Shown: piece by piece, positions 1 through 6,839 of the stretch
Layout of the letters: each line of letters starts with the position of its first letter
Numbering within the stretch: the first letter of the stretch is position 1
NCBI GenBank assembly: GCA_031551765.1
Contig: JAVBNC010000011.1
Coordinates: forward strand, 1 to 64,000
Reading direction: 5' to 3'
Length of the DNA stretch: 64,000 bases
DNA from: JAVBNC01 sp031551765
GTDB taxonomy: Bacteria > Desulfobacterota > Desulfovibrionia > Desulfovibrionales > Desulfovibrionaceae
Position numbers and translations under genes: made by a program
Notes under the pieces: generated by a model
Seen by the model: the letters and a program-made list of their open reading frames with translations, nothing else
Database searches by the model: none
Told to the model about the DNA's origin: nothing

Positions 1-69
1 GGGAACCCCATTCTCAGCCTGCTTCAAAATCGCCAGAATCTGGCTGTCGGAAAATCGGGACGTTTTCAT
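1..69 (-). CDS. IS3-family transposase OrfA, N-terminal fragment cut by window edge
   Basis: The 23 visible residues begin MKTSRFSDSQILAILKQ, the usual opening of the helix-turn-helix OrfA protein of IS3-type elements (IS2/IS407-like groups), which binds the element ends and is extended by frameshifting into the DDE transposase OrfAB. The gene reads leftward out of the window, so the rest of the element lies to the left. The short AT-richer stretch from about 70 to 125 is probably the outer end of the IS, but I cannot place the terminal repeat or a target duplication without the other end. Family call from the N-terminal motif only. Confidence 0.7.
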   Translation of the reverse strand, partial: MKTSRFSDSQILAILKQAENGVP

Positions 70-190
70 GCAAAATCTCCGTGCTGTTTATTCTCGGAAA
101 TTCTACTTCAAAACGCTACTTTTTTTCGGGGGGATTACCGATGCGGTTCAGAAAAAAAGAAGGGGGACGCGGCCGGGAGACACTGGCCGG

Positions 191-775
191 TCAGGGAGAA
201 ACCAAGCGCGAAAAAGCCCGGAACAGCGGAAGGTTGGCGACGGAAAACTCAAGACGCTGGCCGTCATAGGTCCGATACAGGGGAATCCACGGGCCGGGGG
301 AATAGGCGAATTCGTTGCGGCCCAGTTCCGCGTTACCCACCCGGTAGACCAGGCTGGACCAGGCCGCGCCGCCGCCCTCCATAACCATCCAGGGCGGAGA
401 AGAAAAAAAGCGCCCCCGCGCCGGGGGAAGAGAGGGCAGCCCCGCGTTGTGTGATTGAATCCACTCCTGCCACTGCCAGATACGGCCCTGCAGCACATGA
501 TACACGTCCACCACCGGGGTGCGTTGCAGGGAATGGATGTAACGGGTACGGTATTCCTGTCCCAGAGGAGCGGGGGCGGAAAAAAGAACGGCTTGGTTGT
601 TGCGGATGACCAAAGTATCCAGGGGCCAGCCCGCCAGCGTGAAGGCGCCCAGGCAAAACAAAGCCGGTAACAGGACCAGGCGGGAACGGAGCCAGCTCCA
701 GGATTCGGACCGGCCGCGTCCGGCCTGGCGGCTGGGCCGTGAAAGCTGAAAAGTGGAGTGCGTATGCCCGACCAT
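191..775 (-). CDS. DUF1850 family protein
   Basis: A 194-residue protein with one N-terminal hydrophobic segment (about residues 35-60, an export signal or anchor) followed by the DUF1850 signature: YIHSLQRTPVVDVYHV, then a patch ending in NAGLP. Family knowledge: DUF1850 proteins are small and usually sit beside the fused 4TM/12TM subunit and the TAXI-type binding protein of TRAP transporters; their role is not established. No TRAP gene is visible here; the gene ends 120 bases from an IS fragment, so a partner may have been separated or lost. The start at 775 was chosen because an AAAGGA ribosome binding site (complement of 781-787) precedes it and the upstream extension looks non-coding. 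Its first codons overlap the divergent gene at 764. Confidence 0.6.
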   Translation of the reverse strand: MVGHTHSTFQLSRPSRQAGRGRSESWSWLRSRLVLLPALFCLGAFTLAGWPLDTLVIRNNQAVLFSAPAPLGQEYRTRYIHSLQRTPVVDVYHVLQGRIWQWQEWIQSHNAGLPSLPPARGRFFSSPPWMVMEGGGAAWSSLVYRVGNAELGRNEFAYSPGPWIPLYRTYDGQRLEFSVANLPLFRAFSRLVSP

Positions 776-1549
776 ATGCTGTCCTTTGCGGCGTTGTGTG
801 CCTATGCGGGGTATACGTTGGCGCTGGCGGTTCTGACGGGGCCGCTTTGGTCCGGCGCGGCGTCCCGGAAAAATAGGTCTTCCCGGTCCGGGAAAGGTGT
901 GGGGGGCATTCCGCGCCCGCTGGCCGTATGTTGCGCGCTGGCGGTGTTCGCGTTCATTCCTCCGGGCGCTTTGCCTCCCTTTTATGACATTTCTGTGGGG
1001 GCCGCGGCAAGCCTTGTTTGTCTCGGCCTGACGCTTGCGGCCGCCGGGCTGGTTCCCGGTACGGACGGGCGCGCCCTGCGCATGGCGGCTCTGTATGCCT
1101 TGCTGCCCCTGTGTCTCGCGCTGGGAAGCTGCATGTGGTACGCCCATCAGCGGGGCGCGCCCGGCAGCGTTTTTTCTATGGGAACCCTGTCGGTCATGCC
1201 TATATGGGAAGGGGCGAAACTATGGAGCAAGGCCGGGCTTTTGTTGCTGTTGCTGGGCCTGGCCAGGGGAGGGACGGAAGCGCGGCGCTTGGCCGGGGCG
1301 GCGGGACTGGCCGGCCGGCTCTGGGCATTGGCTTTTTCCGCAGTGCTGGTTTGCCTTTTTGCGCCCTGGTCCTTGGGGCGGCTGCTCGGGCTTTCCGGCG
1401 TGTGGCTGCTGGTGGCGGATTTCTGTTTTTTTTGGCTGAAGACGCTGCTTGCCGCGCTGTGGGTTATGCCGGCTGTGGGGCATGCGGGAAAAAAGATTCC
1501 GCCCTGGCCTTTTCTAGGCGCGGGGGCGGCTTGTCTGGCGTTCGTTTGA
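764..1549 (+). CDS. multi-spanning membrane protein, weakly NuoH/HycD-like
   Basis: A 261-residue, strongly hydrophobic protein with about seven membrane segments. The C-terminal part (a conserved-looking WEGAKLW loop, then two helices ending in a tryptophan/phenylalanine-rich segment near residues 215-240) reminds me of the membrane subunit family that includes NuoH, HycD and EchB, but the charged quinone-site and loop motifs of a working NuoH are not evident, so this is only a hint. No other complex-I or hydrogenase subunit is nearby. The start at 764 has a GTGGAG site at 753-758; ATG 776 is an alternative. It overlaps the 5' end of the divergent DUF1850 gene by 12 bases and runs convergently into the diguanylate cyclase gene with only 7 bases between. 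Confidence 0.5.
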   Translation: MPDHMLSFAALCAYAGYTLALAVLTGPLWSGAASRKNRSSRSGKGVGGIPRPLAVCCALAVFAFIPPGALPPFYDISVGAAASLVCLGLTLAAAGLVPGTDGRALRMAALYALLPLCLALGSCMWYAHQRGAPGSVFSMGTLSVMPIWEGAKLWSKAGLLLLLLGLARGGTEARRLAGAAGLAGRLWALAFSAVLVCLFAPWSLGRLLGLSGVWLLVADFCFFWLKTLLAALWVMPAVGHAGKKIPPWPFLGAGAACLAFV

Positions 1550-1556
1550 ACGGCCC

Positions 1557-2474
1557 CTAGCGCAGGCGAGCCCTGTTCTTGCCTGCCTTTTTCGCGTCAT
1601 ACAGGGCAGAGTCGGCCCGCTGGATGAATAGTTCGCCGCTTTCTCCCGAAATGTAGCCGGTAACCCCTATGCTGACGGTGACAGAGGGCACGCCCGGGGC
1701 CCGGTATTCGGCTATGACGCTGCGCAGTTTTTCCGCCAGCCGTTCGGCCTGTTCAACAGGCGAGGAGGCGAGCACGATAAATTCCTCGCCGCCGTAACGG
1801 GCGGCTATGTCATGGCGGCGCAGCGAATCATGGAGCAGTTGCCCCACCGAGGAGAGGACGACGTCTCCCACCAGGTGCCCGTAGGTGTCGTTGACCGCTT
1901 TGAAATCGTCCACGTCCAGCATCAGCAGGGAAAGCCGCGGCGAGGATTCTCTGGGCTGCTCGAGCTCGCCCTTCATGATTTCCAGGAACGAGTCTTTGTT
2001 GAGCAGGCCGGTCAGCGGGTCATAGGTGGACTTTTTCTTATAGAATTCCAGAGAGCTTTTCACGCTGCGGTGTTCCAGCAGGTTTTCCCTGGCTTTTTGG
2101 AGAATGTTGGCGCGGTCGAGAAATTCGTCCGTCAGGCGGCGGAGTATGAGCAAATCCCGGCCTTTTTCCCGCAGAGCGGTGGTCAGCAGGGGGGCGTCCG
2201 GCTGGCTCAGGCCTTCTTCCTGCCAGATGCCGGACATGATCTGGCCGTCTTCCTGTTTGGCGAAGAATTCCTCCGCATCATACAGAAAGAAATCCAGCAT
2301 GCCGGAGTGGAGCCAGGGCTCGCGGCAGGGGGTACCGTCCTCTTCAGCCGGGAACAGCTCGCGATAAAAGTCCGGGGCCGGTCCCGCCAGTGTATAGCGT
2401 CCTTCTCCTTCGCGGAGAAAAACGGCGATATCCAGCCTGTTGCAGACCAGGAAAATCAGATCATACGCGTCCAC
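1557..2474 (-). CDS. diguanylate cyclase (GGDEF domain)
   Basis: A 305-residue protein predicted to make cyclic di-GMP from two GTP. The C-terminal half (about 145-305) is a GGDEF domain: YDPLTGLLNK at the start, the metal-binding LDVDDFK, and the active-site RYGGEEF with GGEEF at residues 228-232. An RxxD inhibitory site (R219 to D222) lies exactly five residues before GGEEF, so product inhibition is expected. The N-terminal ~140 residues have no recognised domain and no membrane segment; they presumably sense a signal or a partner. Translation starts at GTG, three bases after the stop codon of the upstream small GTPase, and the likely ribosome site overlaps that stop codon, so the two are probably co-translated. 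No EAL domain is present. Confidence 0.9.
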   Translation of the reverse strand: MDAYDLIFLVCNRLDIAVFLREGEGRYTLAGPAPDFYRELFPAEEDGTPCREPWLHSGMLDFFLYDAEEFFAKQEDGQIMSGIWQEEGLSQPDAPLLTTALREKGRDLLILRRLTDEFLDRANILQKARENLLEHRSVKSSLEFYKKKSTYDPLTGLLNKDSFLEIMKGELEQPRESSPRLSLLMLDVDDFKAVNDTYGHLVGDVVLSSVGQLLHDSLRRHDIAARYGGEEFIVLASSPVEQAERLAEKLRSVIAEYRAPGVPSVTVSIGVTGYISGESGELFIQRADSALYDAKKAGKNRARLR

Positions 2475-2477
2475 GGT

Positions 2478-2975
2478 TCACCCTGTCACCATGGATTCCG
2501 CCAGGAAGCGAAAGGTTTCCTCAACCCCCAGCCCCGTTTTAGCGCTGGTTAAGGAAATGGGCACGCCCAGCTGTTCCAGTTCTTGCATCTGGTCCATGGT
2601 CACTTCCCAGGAGGGAGTGAGGTCCGCTTTGTTGACAAGCAGCTTGTGGGGAACCGGGCCGGTAAGAGCCAGGGCGGAAGAGCGCAACGCCAGCGCGATA
2701 TCCAGGGTCTCGGCGCGCGTGCCGTCGGCCACCAGCAGAAAGCCCGCCGCGCCGCGCAAGTATGACATGTTGACGGAGACAAAATCATCCTTGCCCTCCA
2801 GGTCCCAAAGCAGCACTGTGACTGCATGCCCCTGAACGGTAATGACTTTCTTGCTGATCTTTACACCGATGGTTGAAAGGTACCTGTCGGTGAATATGGA
2901 GTGGACGTACTGCTGGACCAGGGAGGTTTTTCCAACAGAAAACGCCCCGAGCATACAGATTTTTTTTGAAATCAT
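2478..2975 (-). CDS. Ras/Rab-like small GTPase
   Basis: A compact 165-residue single-domain GTPase. All nucleotide-binding motifs are visible: P-loop GAFSVGKTS (10-18), a switch I threonine near residue 35, G3 WDLEG (57-61), G4 NKAD (115-118) and G5 TSAK (143-146). The residue after DxxG, normally the catalytic glutamine of Ras/Rab proteins, is lysine (K62), which suggests slow intrinsic hydrolysis or help from a partner in trans. Length and motif order fit eukaryote-like small GTPases found in some bacteria (the broad group that includes MglA) rather than translation GTPases. It is the first gene of a two-gene operon with the diguanylate cyclase, suggesting that GTP loading controls c-di-GMP synthesis; that link is inference. 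Confidence 0.8.
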   Translation of the reverse strand: MISKKICMLGAFSVGKTSLVQQYVHSIFTDRYLSTIGVKISKKVITVQGHAVTVLLWDLEGKDDFVSVNMSYLRGAAGFLLVADGTRAETLDIALALRSSALALTGPVPHKLLVNKADLTPSWEVTMDQMQELEQLGVPISLTSAKTGLGVEETFRFLAESMVTG

Positions 2976-3101
2976 GGTACCCTGCTGTCATTCGCTAGGA
3001 ATACGTCTATTACGGTCTGCAGATGAGCCGCCATGCGCGTCGAGAAACGGAAAAACCGGCCGCGTGCGACTCGTTCAGGTTCGTATAGACTGTAACTTAT
3101 A

Positions 3102-3130
3102 TACATACTTCTTGTTCCTGCGTAAATCAA
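3102..3130 (-). promoter_or_regulatory. candidate promoter for the GTPase-GGDEF operon
   Basis: On the minus strand TTGATT (3130-3125) is followed after 17 bases by TATGTA (3107-3102), in a locally AT-rich run within the otherwise GC-rich 212-base leader upstream of the small GTPase. Overlapping TATATA/TATAAG hexamers could also serve as the -10. Position and composition support it; it is a by-eye assignment. Confidence 0.35.
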
Positions 3131-3259
3131 GACCTCCCAGCTCTTTTTTCTAAAATCAAAAATAATTAGCCAATTCAGCCAGATGTCTTGTTGCTATGGC
3201 TCGAGAAAACACCTCCCGGGCGCTTGCCGCTGTCCTGCGTCTGTGCCACAATTGCGGCC

Positions 3260-4234
3260 ATGATACGCGCGCGGCTTGCTCCCAGCCCCACGGGCCTGTT
3301 GCACCTGGGCAATGCCTGGGCCTTTCTTGCCGCCTGGCTGGGCGCGCGTGCCGCCGGGGGCGCTCTTCTGCTGCGGCTGGAAGACATAGACCCTGACCGT
3401 TCCCGTGAAGAGTATGGCCGGAGAATTTGCGAAGACCTCTCCTGGCTCGGGCTGGACTGGGACGAAGGGCCGGATGAGGGACCTTACGCCCCGTACCGCC
3501 AAAGCCAACGCCTGGTGTCCTATCAATCCGCCGCCTCCGACCTGGAGTCCCGGGGGCTTGCCTATTCTTGTTACTGCACCCGCAAGGAGCTGCGTGGCCT
3601 GGCCGGCGCGCCGCACGTGGACGACAGGGGAGCGCCGTACCCCGGCACCTGTCGCCATCTCACCCCGGAAGAGAGGGCGGAACGGGAGGCTTCCGGCCGA
3701 CGCGCGGCCCTGCGGCTTTTCTGCCCTCCAGACCAGGTTTGGCAGTTCAATGACCGTGTTTTTGGGGAACAACGCTTCACCCTGGCCCAATGTGGCGGCG
3801 ACTTCGCCTTGTGCCGCTCCGATGGAGTGTTCGCCTACCAGCTTGCCGTGGTGGCGGACGATATTGCCATGCGCGTGAACCAGGTGGTGCGCGGGGTGGA
3901 CATTCTGCCCAGCACGCCGCGTCAGTTGTATCTATATTCCCTTTTTGACGCTCCGCCGCCGGAATACGCTCACGTGCCGCTGTTGCTGGACCATGAAGGC
4001 GAGCGCCTGGCCAAGCGCCACCAGAGCCTTTCTCTGCACGCCCTGCGCGAAGCGGGCGTGCTGCCGCAAACTGTGGTCGGCGCCATTATGTATCTTGCGG
4101 GTCTGCGCGAGCGGCCGGAACCGCTGACCGCGCGAAAAGCCCTGTCCGGCTTCGCGTTTGAGCGTATCCGGCCCCAGTCTCTGCATCTGCCCCGCGACCC
4201 GGAACGCTGGCTTCTGGCTCTGCAGGGCGGGTAA
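3260..4234 (+). CDS. gluQ: glutamyl-Q tRNA(Asp) synthetase
   Basis: A 324-residue truncated glutamyl-tRNA synthetase paralogue. It activates glutamate and attaches it to queuosine 34 in the anticodon of tRNA(Asp) rather than to a tRNA 3' end. Visible features: APSPTGLLHLGNA (class I HIGH-type signature, start of the protein), LRLEDIDPDR, a zinc-binding region with CYCTRKEL and PGTCRH, and a LAKRHQS loop replacing KMSKS. The anticodon-binding domain of full GltX is absent, as expected for GluQ. The start at 3260 was chosen because it puts the HIGH region at the N-terminus; the longer reading frame upstream adds unrelated residues, and only a weak ribosome site is seen. It stands alone, followed by a hydrolase gene. 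Confidence 0.88.
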   Translation: MIRARLAPSPTGLLHLGNAWAFLAAWLGARAAGGALLLRLEDIDPDRSREEYGRRICEDLSWLGLDWDEGPDEGPYAPYRQSQRLVSYQSAASDLESRGLAYSCYCTRKELRGLAGAPHVDDRGAPYPGTCRHLTPEERAEREASGRRAALRLFCPPDQVWQFNDRVFGEQRFTLAQCGGDFALCRSDGVFAYQLAVVADDIAMRVNQVVRGVDILPSTPRQLYLYSLFDAPPPEYAHVPLLLDHEGERLAKRHQSLSLHALREAGVLPQTVVGAIMYLAGLRERPEPLTARKALSGFAFERIRPQSLHLPRDPERWLLALQGG

Positions 4235-4359
4235 CTCCACCATCCTTTCGCGCGCGGCGCACGGGCCGCTTTTCTTGGCGCTTCCCGTTGTTTATGGTAT
4301 AGACTGCGGCTGTCTTGTGTTTTTGCTTTGGCGCCTGGAGTGGCCTGGAGGGTTTTGCC

Positions 4360-5340
4360 ATGCCCGTATCAACAAATTGCGCCTATGCCGCCCCTTTCTG
4401 GCTCCCCGGGGGCCACGCGCAAACCATTGTTCCGCGAGTGCTGCAAAGGGGTCCCCGTCTGCCCTTTCACCGCAAGCGTCTGGAGCTTGCGGACGGGGAT
4501 TTCATTGACGTGGACTGGGTGTACGCTTCCGGCTCGCCGCGCAAGCGGGCCGCCGGAGTGGTGGTGATTTCCCACGGACTGGAGGGGGACAGCCGACGTT
4601 CGTACATGCGCAGTCTCGCCAAATGTGTGAGCGAGGCCGGTTGGGACGTGGCCGCGCGCAACTTCCGGAGCTGCGGCGGCGAGATGAACCGCCTGCTTCC
4701 CTTTTACCACAGCGGGGAAACCGGCGACCTGCACGCCGTGGTCTCGCTCTGCTGCGCCGAAGGGTATGAGCGCGTGGCCCTGGCCGGGTTCAGCGTGGGA
4801 GGCAACCAGGTACTGCGCTACCTGGGGGAAGACCCGAAACAGGTGCCTTCGGAAGTTTGCGCGGCCGTGGCCATTTCCGTGCCTTGCGACCTGGCGGCGT
4901 GCTCCACCGTGCTGGCCCGCCGGGAAAACAGGGTTTACATGCAGTATTTCATGCACACGCTGCGCCGGAAAATACGCGAGAAAAACCAGCTGTTCCCCGA
5001 CGCGCTGAACGTGGACGGGTTGGACTTCATGCGTAACTTTAAGGAGTTTGACGACCGGTTTACCGCGCCCATTTTCGGTTTTAAAAGCGCGGAGGACTAT
5101 TGGCGCAAAGCCTCCAGCTCCCAGGTGCTGGAGAGTATCCGGGTGTCCACGCTGCTCATCAACGCCCGCAACGACCCCTTCCTGGCCCCGTCCTGCTTTC
5201 CCATGCGAGCGGCTTCCAGAAGCAAGGCCCTGACGCTGCTCATCCCCCGCGAAGGCGGCCATGTGGGCTTTCCTTCCGCCTCCGGCCACCACGACGCATG
5301 GTTGGGGCGCGAAACCATGAACTTCATTCAGCGGTCGTAG
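4360..5340 (+). CDS. alpha/beta hydrolase of the YheT/ABHD family
   Basis: A 326-residue cytoplasmic hydrolase. The LPGGHAQTI segment near the N-terminus is diagnostic of the YheT (UPF0017) branch. The nucleophile elbow is GFSVGGNQ, with the acid probably in NARNDPF and the catalytic histidine in EGGHVGFP near the C-terminus, so the triad looks intact; family members act on small esters, but the bacterial substrate is not known. The start at 4360 follows a GGAGGG site at 4347-4352. The length is typical. The stop is only three bases before a large inverted-repeat element, which may supply the transcript end since no ordinary terminator lies between. Confidence 0.8.
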   Translation: MPVSTNCAYAAPFWLPGGHAQTIVPRVLQRGPRLPFHRKRLELADGDFIDVDWVYASGSPRKRAAGVVVISHGLEGDSRRSYMRSLAKCVSEAGWDVAARNFRSCGGEMNRLLPFYHSGETGDLHAVVSLCCAEGYERVALAGFSVGGNQVLRYLGEDPKQVPSEVCAAVAISVPCDLAACSTVLARRENRVYMQYFMHTLRRKIREKNQLFPDALNVDGLDFMRNFKEFDDRFTAPIFGFKSAEDYWRKASSSQVLESIRVSTLLINARNDPFLAPSCFPMRAASRSKALTLLIPREGGHVGFPSASGHHDAWLGRETMNFIQRS

Positions 5341-5343
5341 GGA

Positions 5344-5635
5344 GTAGGGGCAGTCTCTAAAAAGATGGATTTTGTTCCCTGGCAAGGAAAAGGGCGATTT
5401 GGGGCCAGGGATAGTACGCTTACGATACAGCCCTGGACCAAAATCGCCCTTTGACGCAGTCCAGGGGGCAAAAGACGCTTTTTAGAGCATTTCAACTTTA
5501 AAATTGTCTAGGTGGATGAAATGCTCTGGTGTTGCGGAACGCAGTGCAGCAACGCCAGCGAGATTGGCGTAGGCGGGCTTTGCCCGCCGTTAAGCGACAA
5601 TCTCATAGCGAAATTGCTCTAGAGACAGCCCCTAC
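5344..5635. repeat. composite MITE-like element with terminal inverted repeats
   Basis: A 292-base non-coding element. The outer ends are inverted copies: GTAGGGGCAGTCTCTA at 5344-5359 and its complement at 5620-5635, differing at one base. Inside are two blocks: an imperfect long hairpin (arms 5355-5410 and 5431-5487, 20-base loop) and a 146-base structured repeat (5478-5623) with a second copy elsewhere in the window. No reading frame is convincing, so it would depend on an outside transposase if it moves. It directly abuts the broken tail of a histidine kinase gene. Confidence 0.65.
5478..5623 (+). repeat. 146-base dispersed structured repeat, copy 1
   Basis: This aligns without gaps to 30645-30790, also 146 bases. 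Identity is highest in the right half (near-perfect from about position 60 of the unit). The ends are inverted (TTTAGAGCA left, TGCTCTAGA-type right). Two internal hairpins are visible: AGAGCATTT paired with AAATGCTCT, and GAGATTG...CAATCTC enclosing GGCGGGC-TTT-GCCCGCC. Stems are retained where loops differ, so structure appears to matter. Confidence 0.75.
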
Positions 5636-5656
5636 CCGAAGCGGCCGGTTATATAG

Positions 5657-5836
5657 TCTTCCGCGCGCTTGTTGGCCGGGCGGGTGAACAGCGTGCCGGT
5701 GGGGCCGCTTTGCCGCCACATCCTGCGCAACATGCAGGGCGCGGTACGCATTGAAGACCCGCAGGACGGCGGGCCGGGCGCGGTGTTCGCGGTGAGCCTG
5801 AAAAAAGCGTTGGAAACGGCCGGGACGGCCTCGTAG
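5657..5836 (+). pseudogene. C-terminal remnant of a sensor histidine kinase
   Basis: The frame ending at the TAG at 5834-5836 encodes about 59 residues including LCRHILRNMQGAVRIED and GGPGAVFAVSLKK. This matches the very end of a HATPase_c domain (the helix before the conserved G/GG turn, then the GxGAxFxVxLP strand). The ATP-binding N, G1 and G2 boxes and everything upstream are missing, and there is an in-frame stop at 5654-5656. The fragment begins about 20 bases after the right end of the inverted-repeat element, so insertion with deletion is a plausible history. A strong hairpin follows at 5861-5902, perhaps the original terminator. Confidence 0.5.
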
Positions 5837-5860
5837 CGGAGGGCTCCGGACCTGGAAGCA

Positions 5861-5902
5861 CAGCAGCGCCGCCGACGGATTCGTCCGCCAGCGGCGCTGC
5901 TG
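5861..5902. terminator. hairpin between kinase remnant and argB
   Basis: CAGCAGCGCCGC at 5861-5872 pairs perfectly with GCGGCGCTGCTG at 5891-5902 around an 18-base loop. It lies between two convergent units, so it could end transcription from both sides; there is no long T run. Confidence 0.55.
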
Positions 5903-5932
5903 TTATCGCAAGGGTGAGGGACGGGCGTGTTC

Positions 5933-6817
5933 CTACCTGGAAGCCACAATCTCCGTGCCTATGCCCTGGTCCGTGAACAGCTCAAGCAGAATGCAGTTTT
6001 CCACGCGGCCGTCAATGATCATGGCCTTGTTGGCCCCGGAGCTTACGGCTTCCATGCAGCATTTGATCTTGGGGATCATGCCGCCGTGCAAAGTGCCGTC
6101 CGCGAACAGGGCTTCCGCCTCGTTGATGCTCAGGGAGCGGATGAGGTTCTTTTCCTTGTCCAGCACGCCGGTGACGTCCGTGAGCAGCAGAAAGCGCTTG
6201 GCTTTCAGCGCCCCGGCCACGGCCCCGGCGGCGGAATCCGCGTTGATATTGAAGGTGTTGCCCTCTTTGTCCACGCCAATGGGCGCGATGACCGGGACAA
6301 AGTCGTTCTGCACCAGGGTGGCGAGCAGGGATGTGTCTACCCGGCAGACGTCGCCCACCCAGCCCAGGTCCGCCGGAACAGAGACGCCTTCGCTGTTTTT
6401 GGTGAAGGCTTTGGCCTTGCGCACTTCCAGCAAATGGCAGTCCTTGCCGGAAAGGCCCACGGCCTTGACCCCGGACATGGTGAGCAGATTGACGATATCC
6501 TTGTTGGTCTGGCCGCCCAGCACCATTTCCACCACTTCCATGGTGGCGTCGTCCGTAATGCGCAGCCCTTCGCAGAAGGAGGAGGGAATGGACAGGCGTT
6601 CCAGCATCCGGGCTATCTGCGGCCCCCCGCCGTGCACGATGACGGGCTTGATGCCCACGTACTTCATCAGCGCGATATTCAGGGCGAAGGCCTTTTTCAG
6701 ACGCTCTTCGGTCATGGCGTGGCCGCCGTACTTGACCACCACGGTCTGGCCGCTGAAACGGCGGATGTACGGCAGACATTCAATGAGGAACTGGGCCTGT
6801 TGCTGAATAGAGATCAT
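5933..6817 (-). CDS. argB: acetylglutamate kinase
   Basis: A 294-residue cytoplasmic enzyme of the amino-acid kinase family that phosphorylates N-acetylglutamate, the second step of arginine biosynthesis. Visible motifs: VVKYGGHAM near residue 28 (ATP site), VHGGGPQI (residues ~61-68, acetylglutamate site), LSGKDCHLL, NINADSAAG and the late LHGGMIPK. The N-terminal extension (MISIQQQAQFLIECLPYIRRF) is the helix typical of hexameric, arginine-inhibited forms, so feedback inhibition is likely. The start has a GGGAGG site 7 bases upstream. It is 22 bases downstream of hslU and likely in the same transcript; other arg genes are not adjacent, although a short-form GNAT protein near 29.6 kb could provide acetylglutamate. 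Confidence 0.95.
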   Translation of the reverse strand: MISIQQQAQFLIECLPYIRRFSGQTVVVKYGGHAMTEERLKKAFALNIALMKYVGIKPVIVHGGGPQIARMLERLSIPSSFCEGLRITDDATMEVVEMVLGGQTNKDIVNLLTMSGVKAVGLSGKDCHLLEVRKAKAFTKNSEGVSVPADLGWVGDVCRVDTSLLATLVQNDFVPVIAPIGVDKEGNTFNINADSAAGAVAGALKAKRFLLLTDVTGVLDKEKNLIRSLSINEAEALFADGTLHGGMIPKIKCCMEAVSSGANKAMIIDGRVENCILLELFTDQGIGTEIVASR

Positions 6818-6839
6818 GGATGCCTCCCGCCGTTGGAGA

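Noticed and set aside
5632..5949. 105-codon minus-strand frame between the repeat and argB
   Set aside because: Opposite the histidine-kinase remnant, crosses a terminator-like hairpin and has no domain; not a gene.
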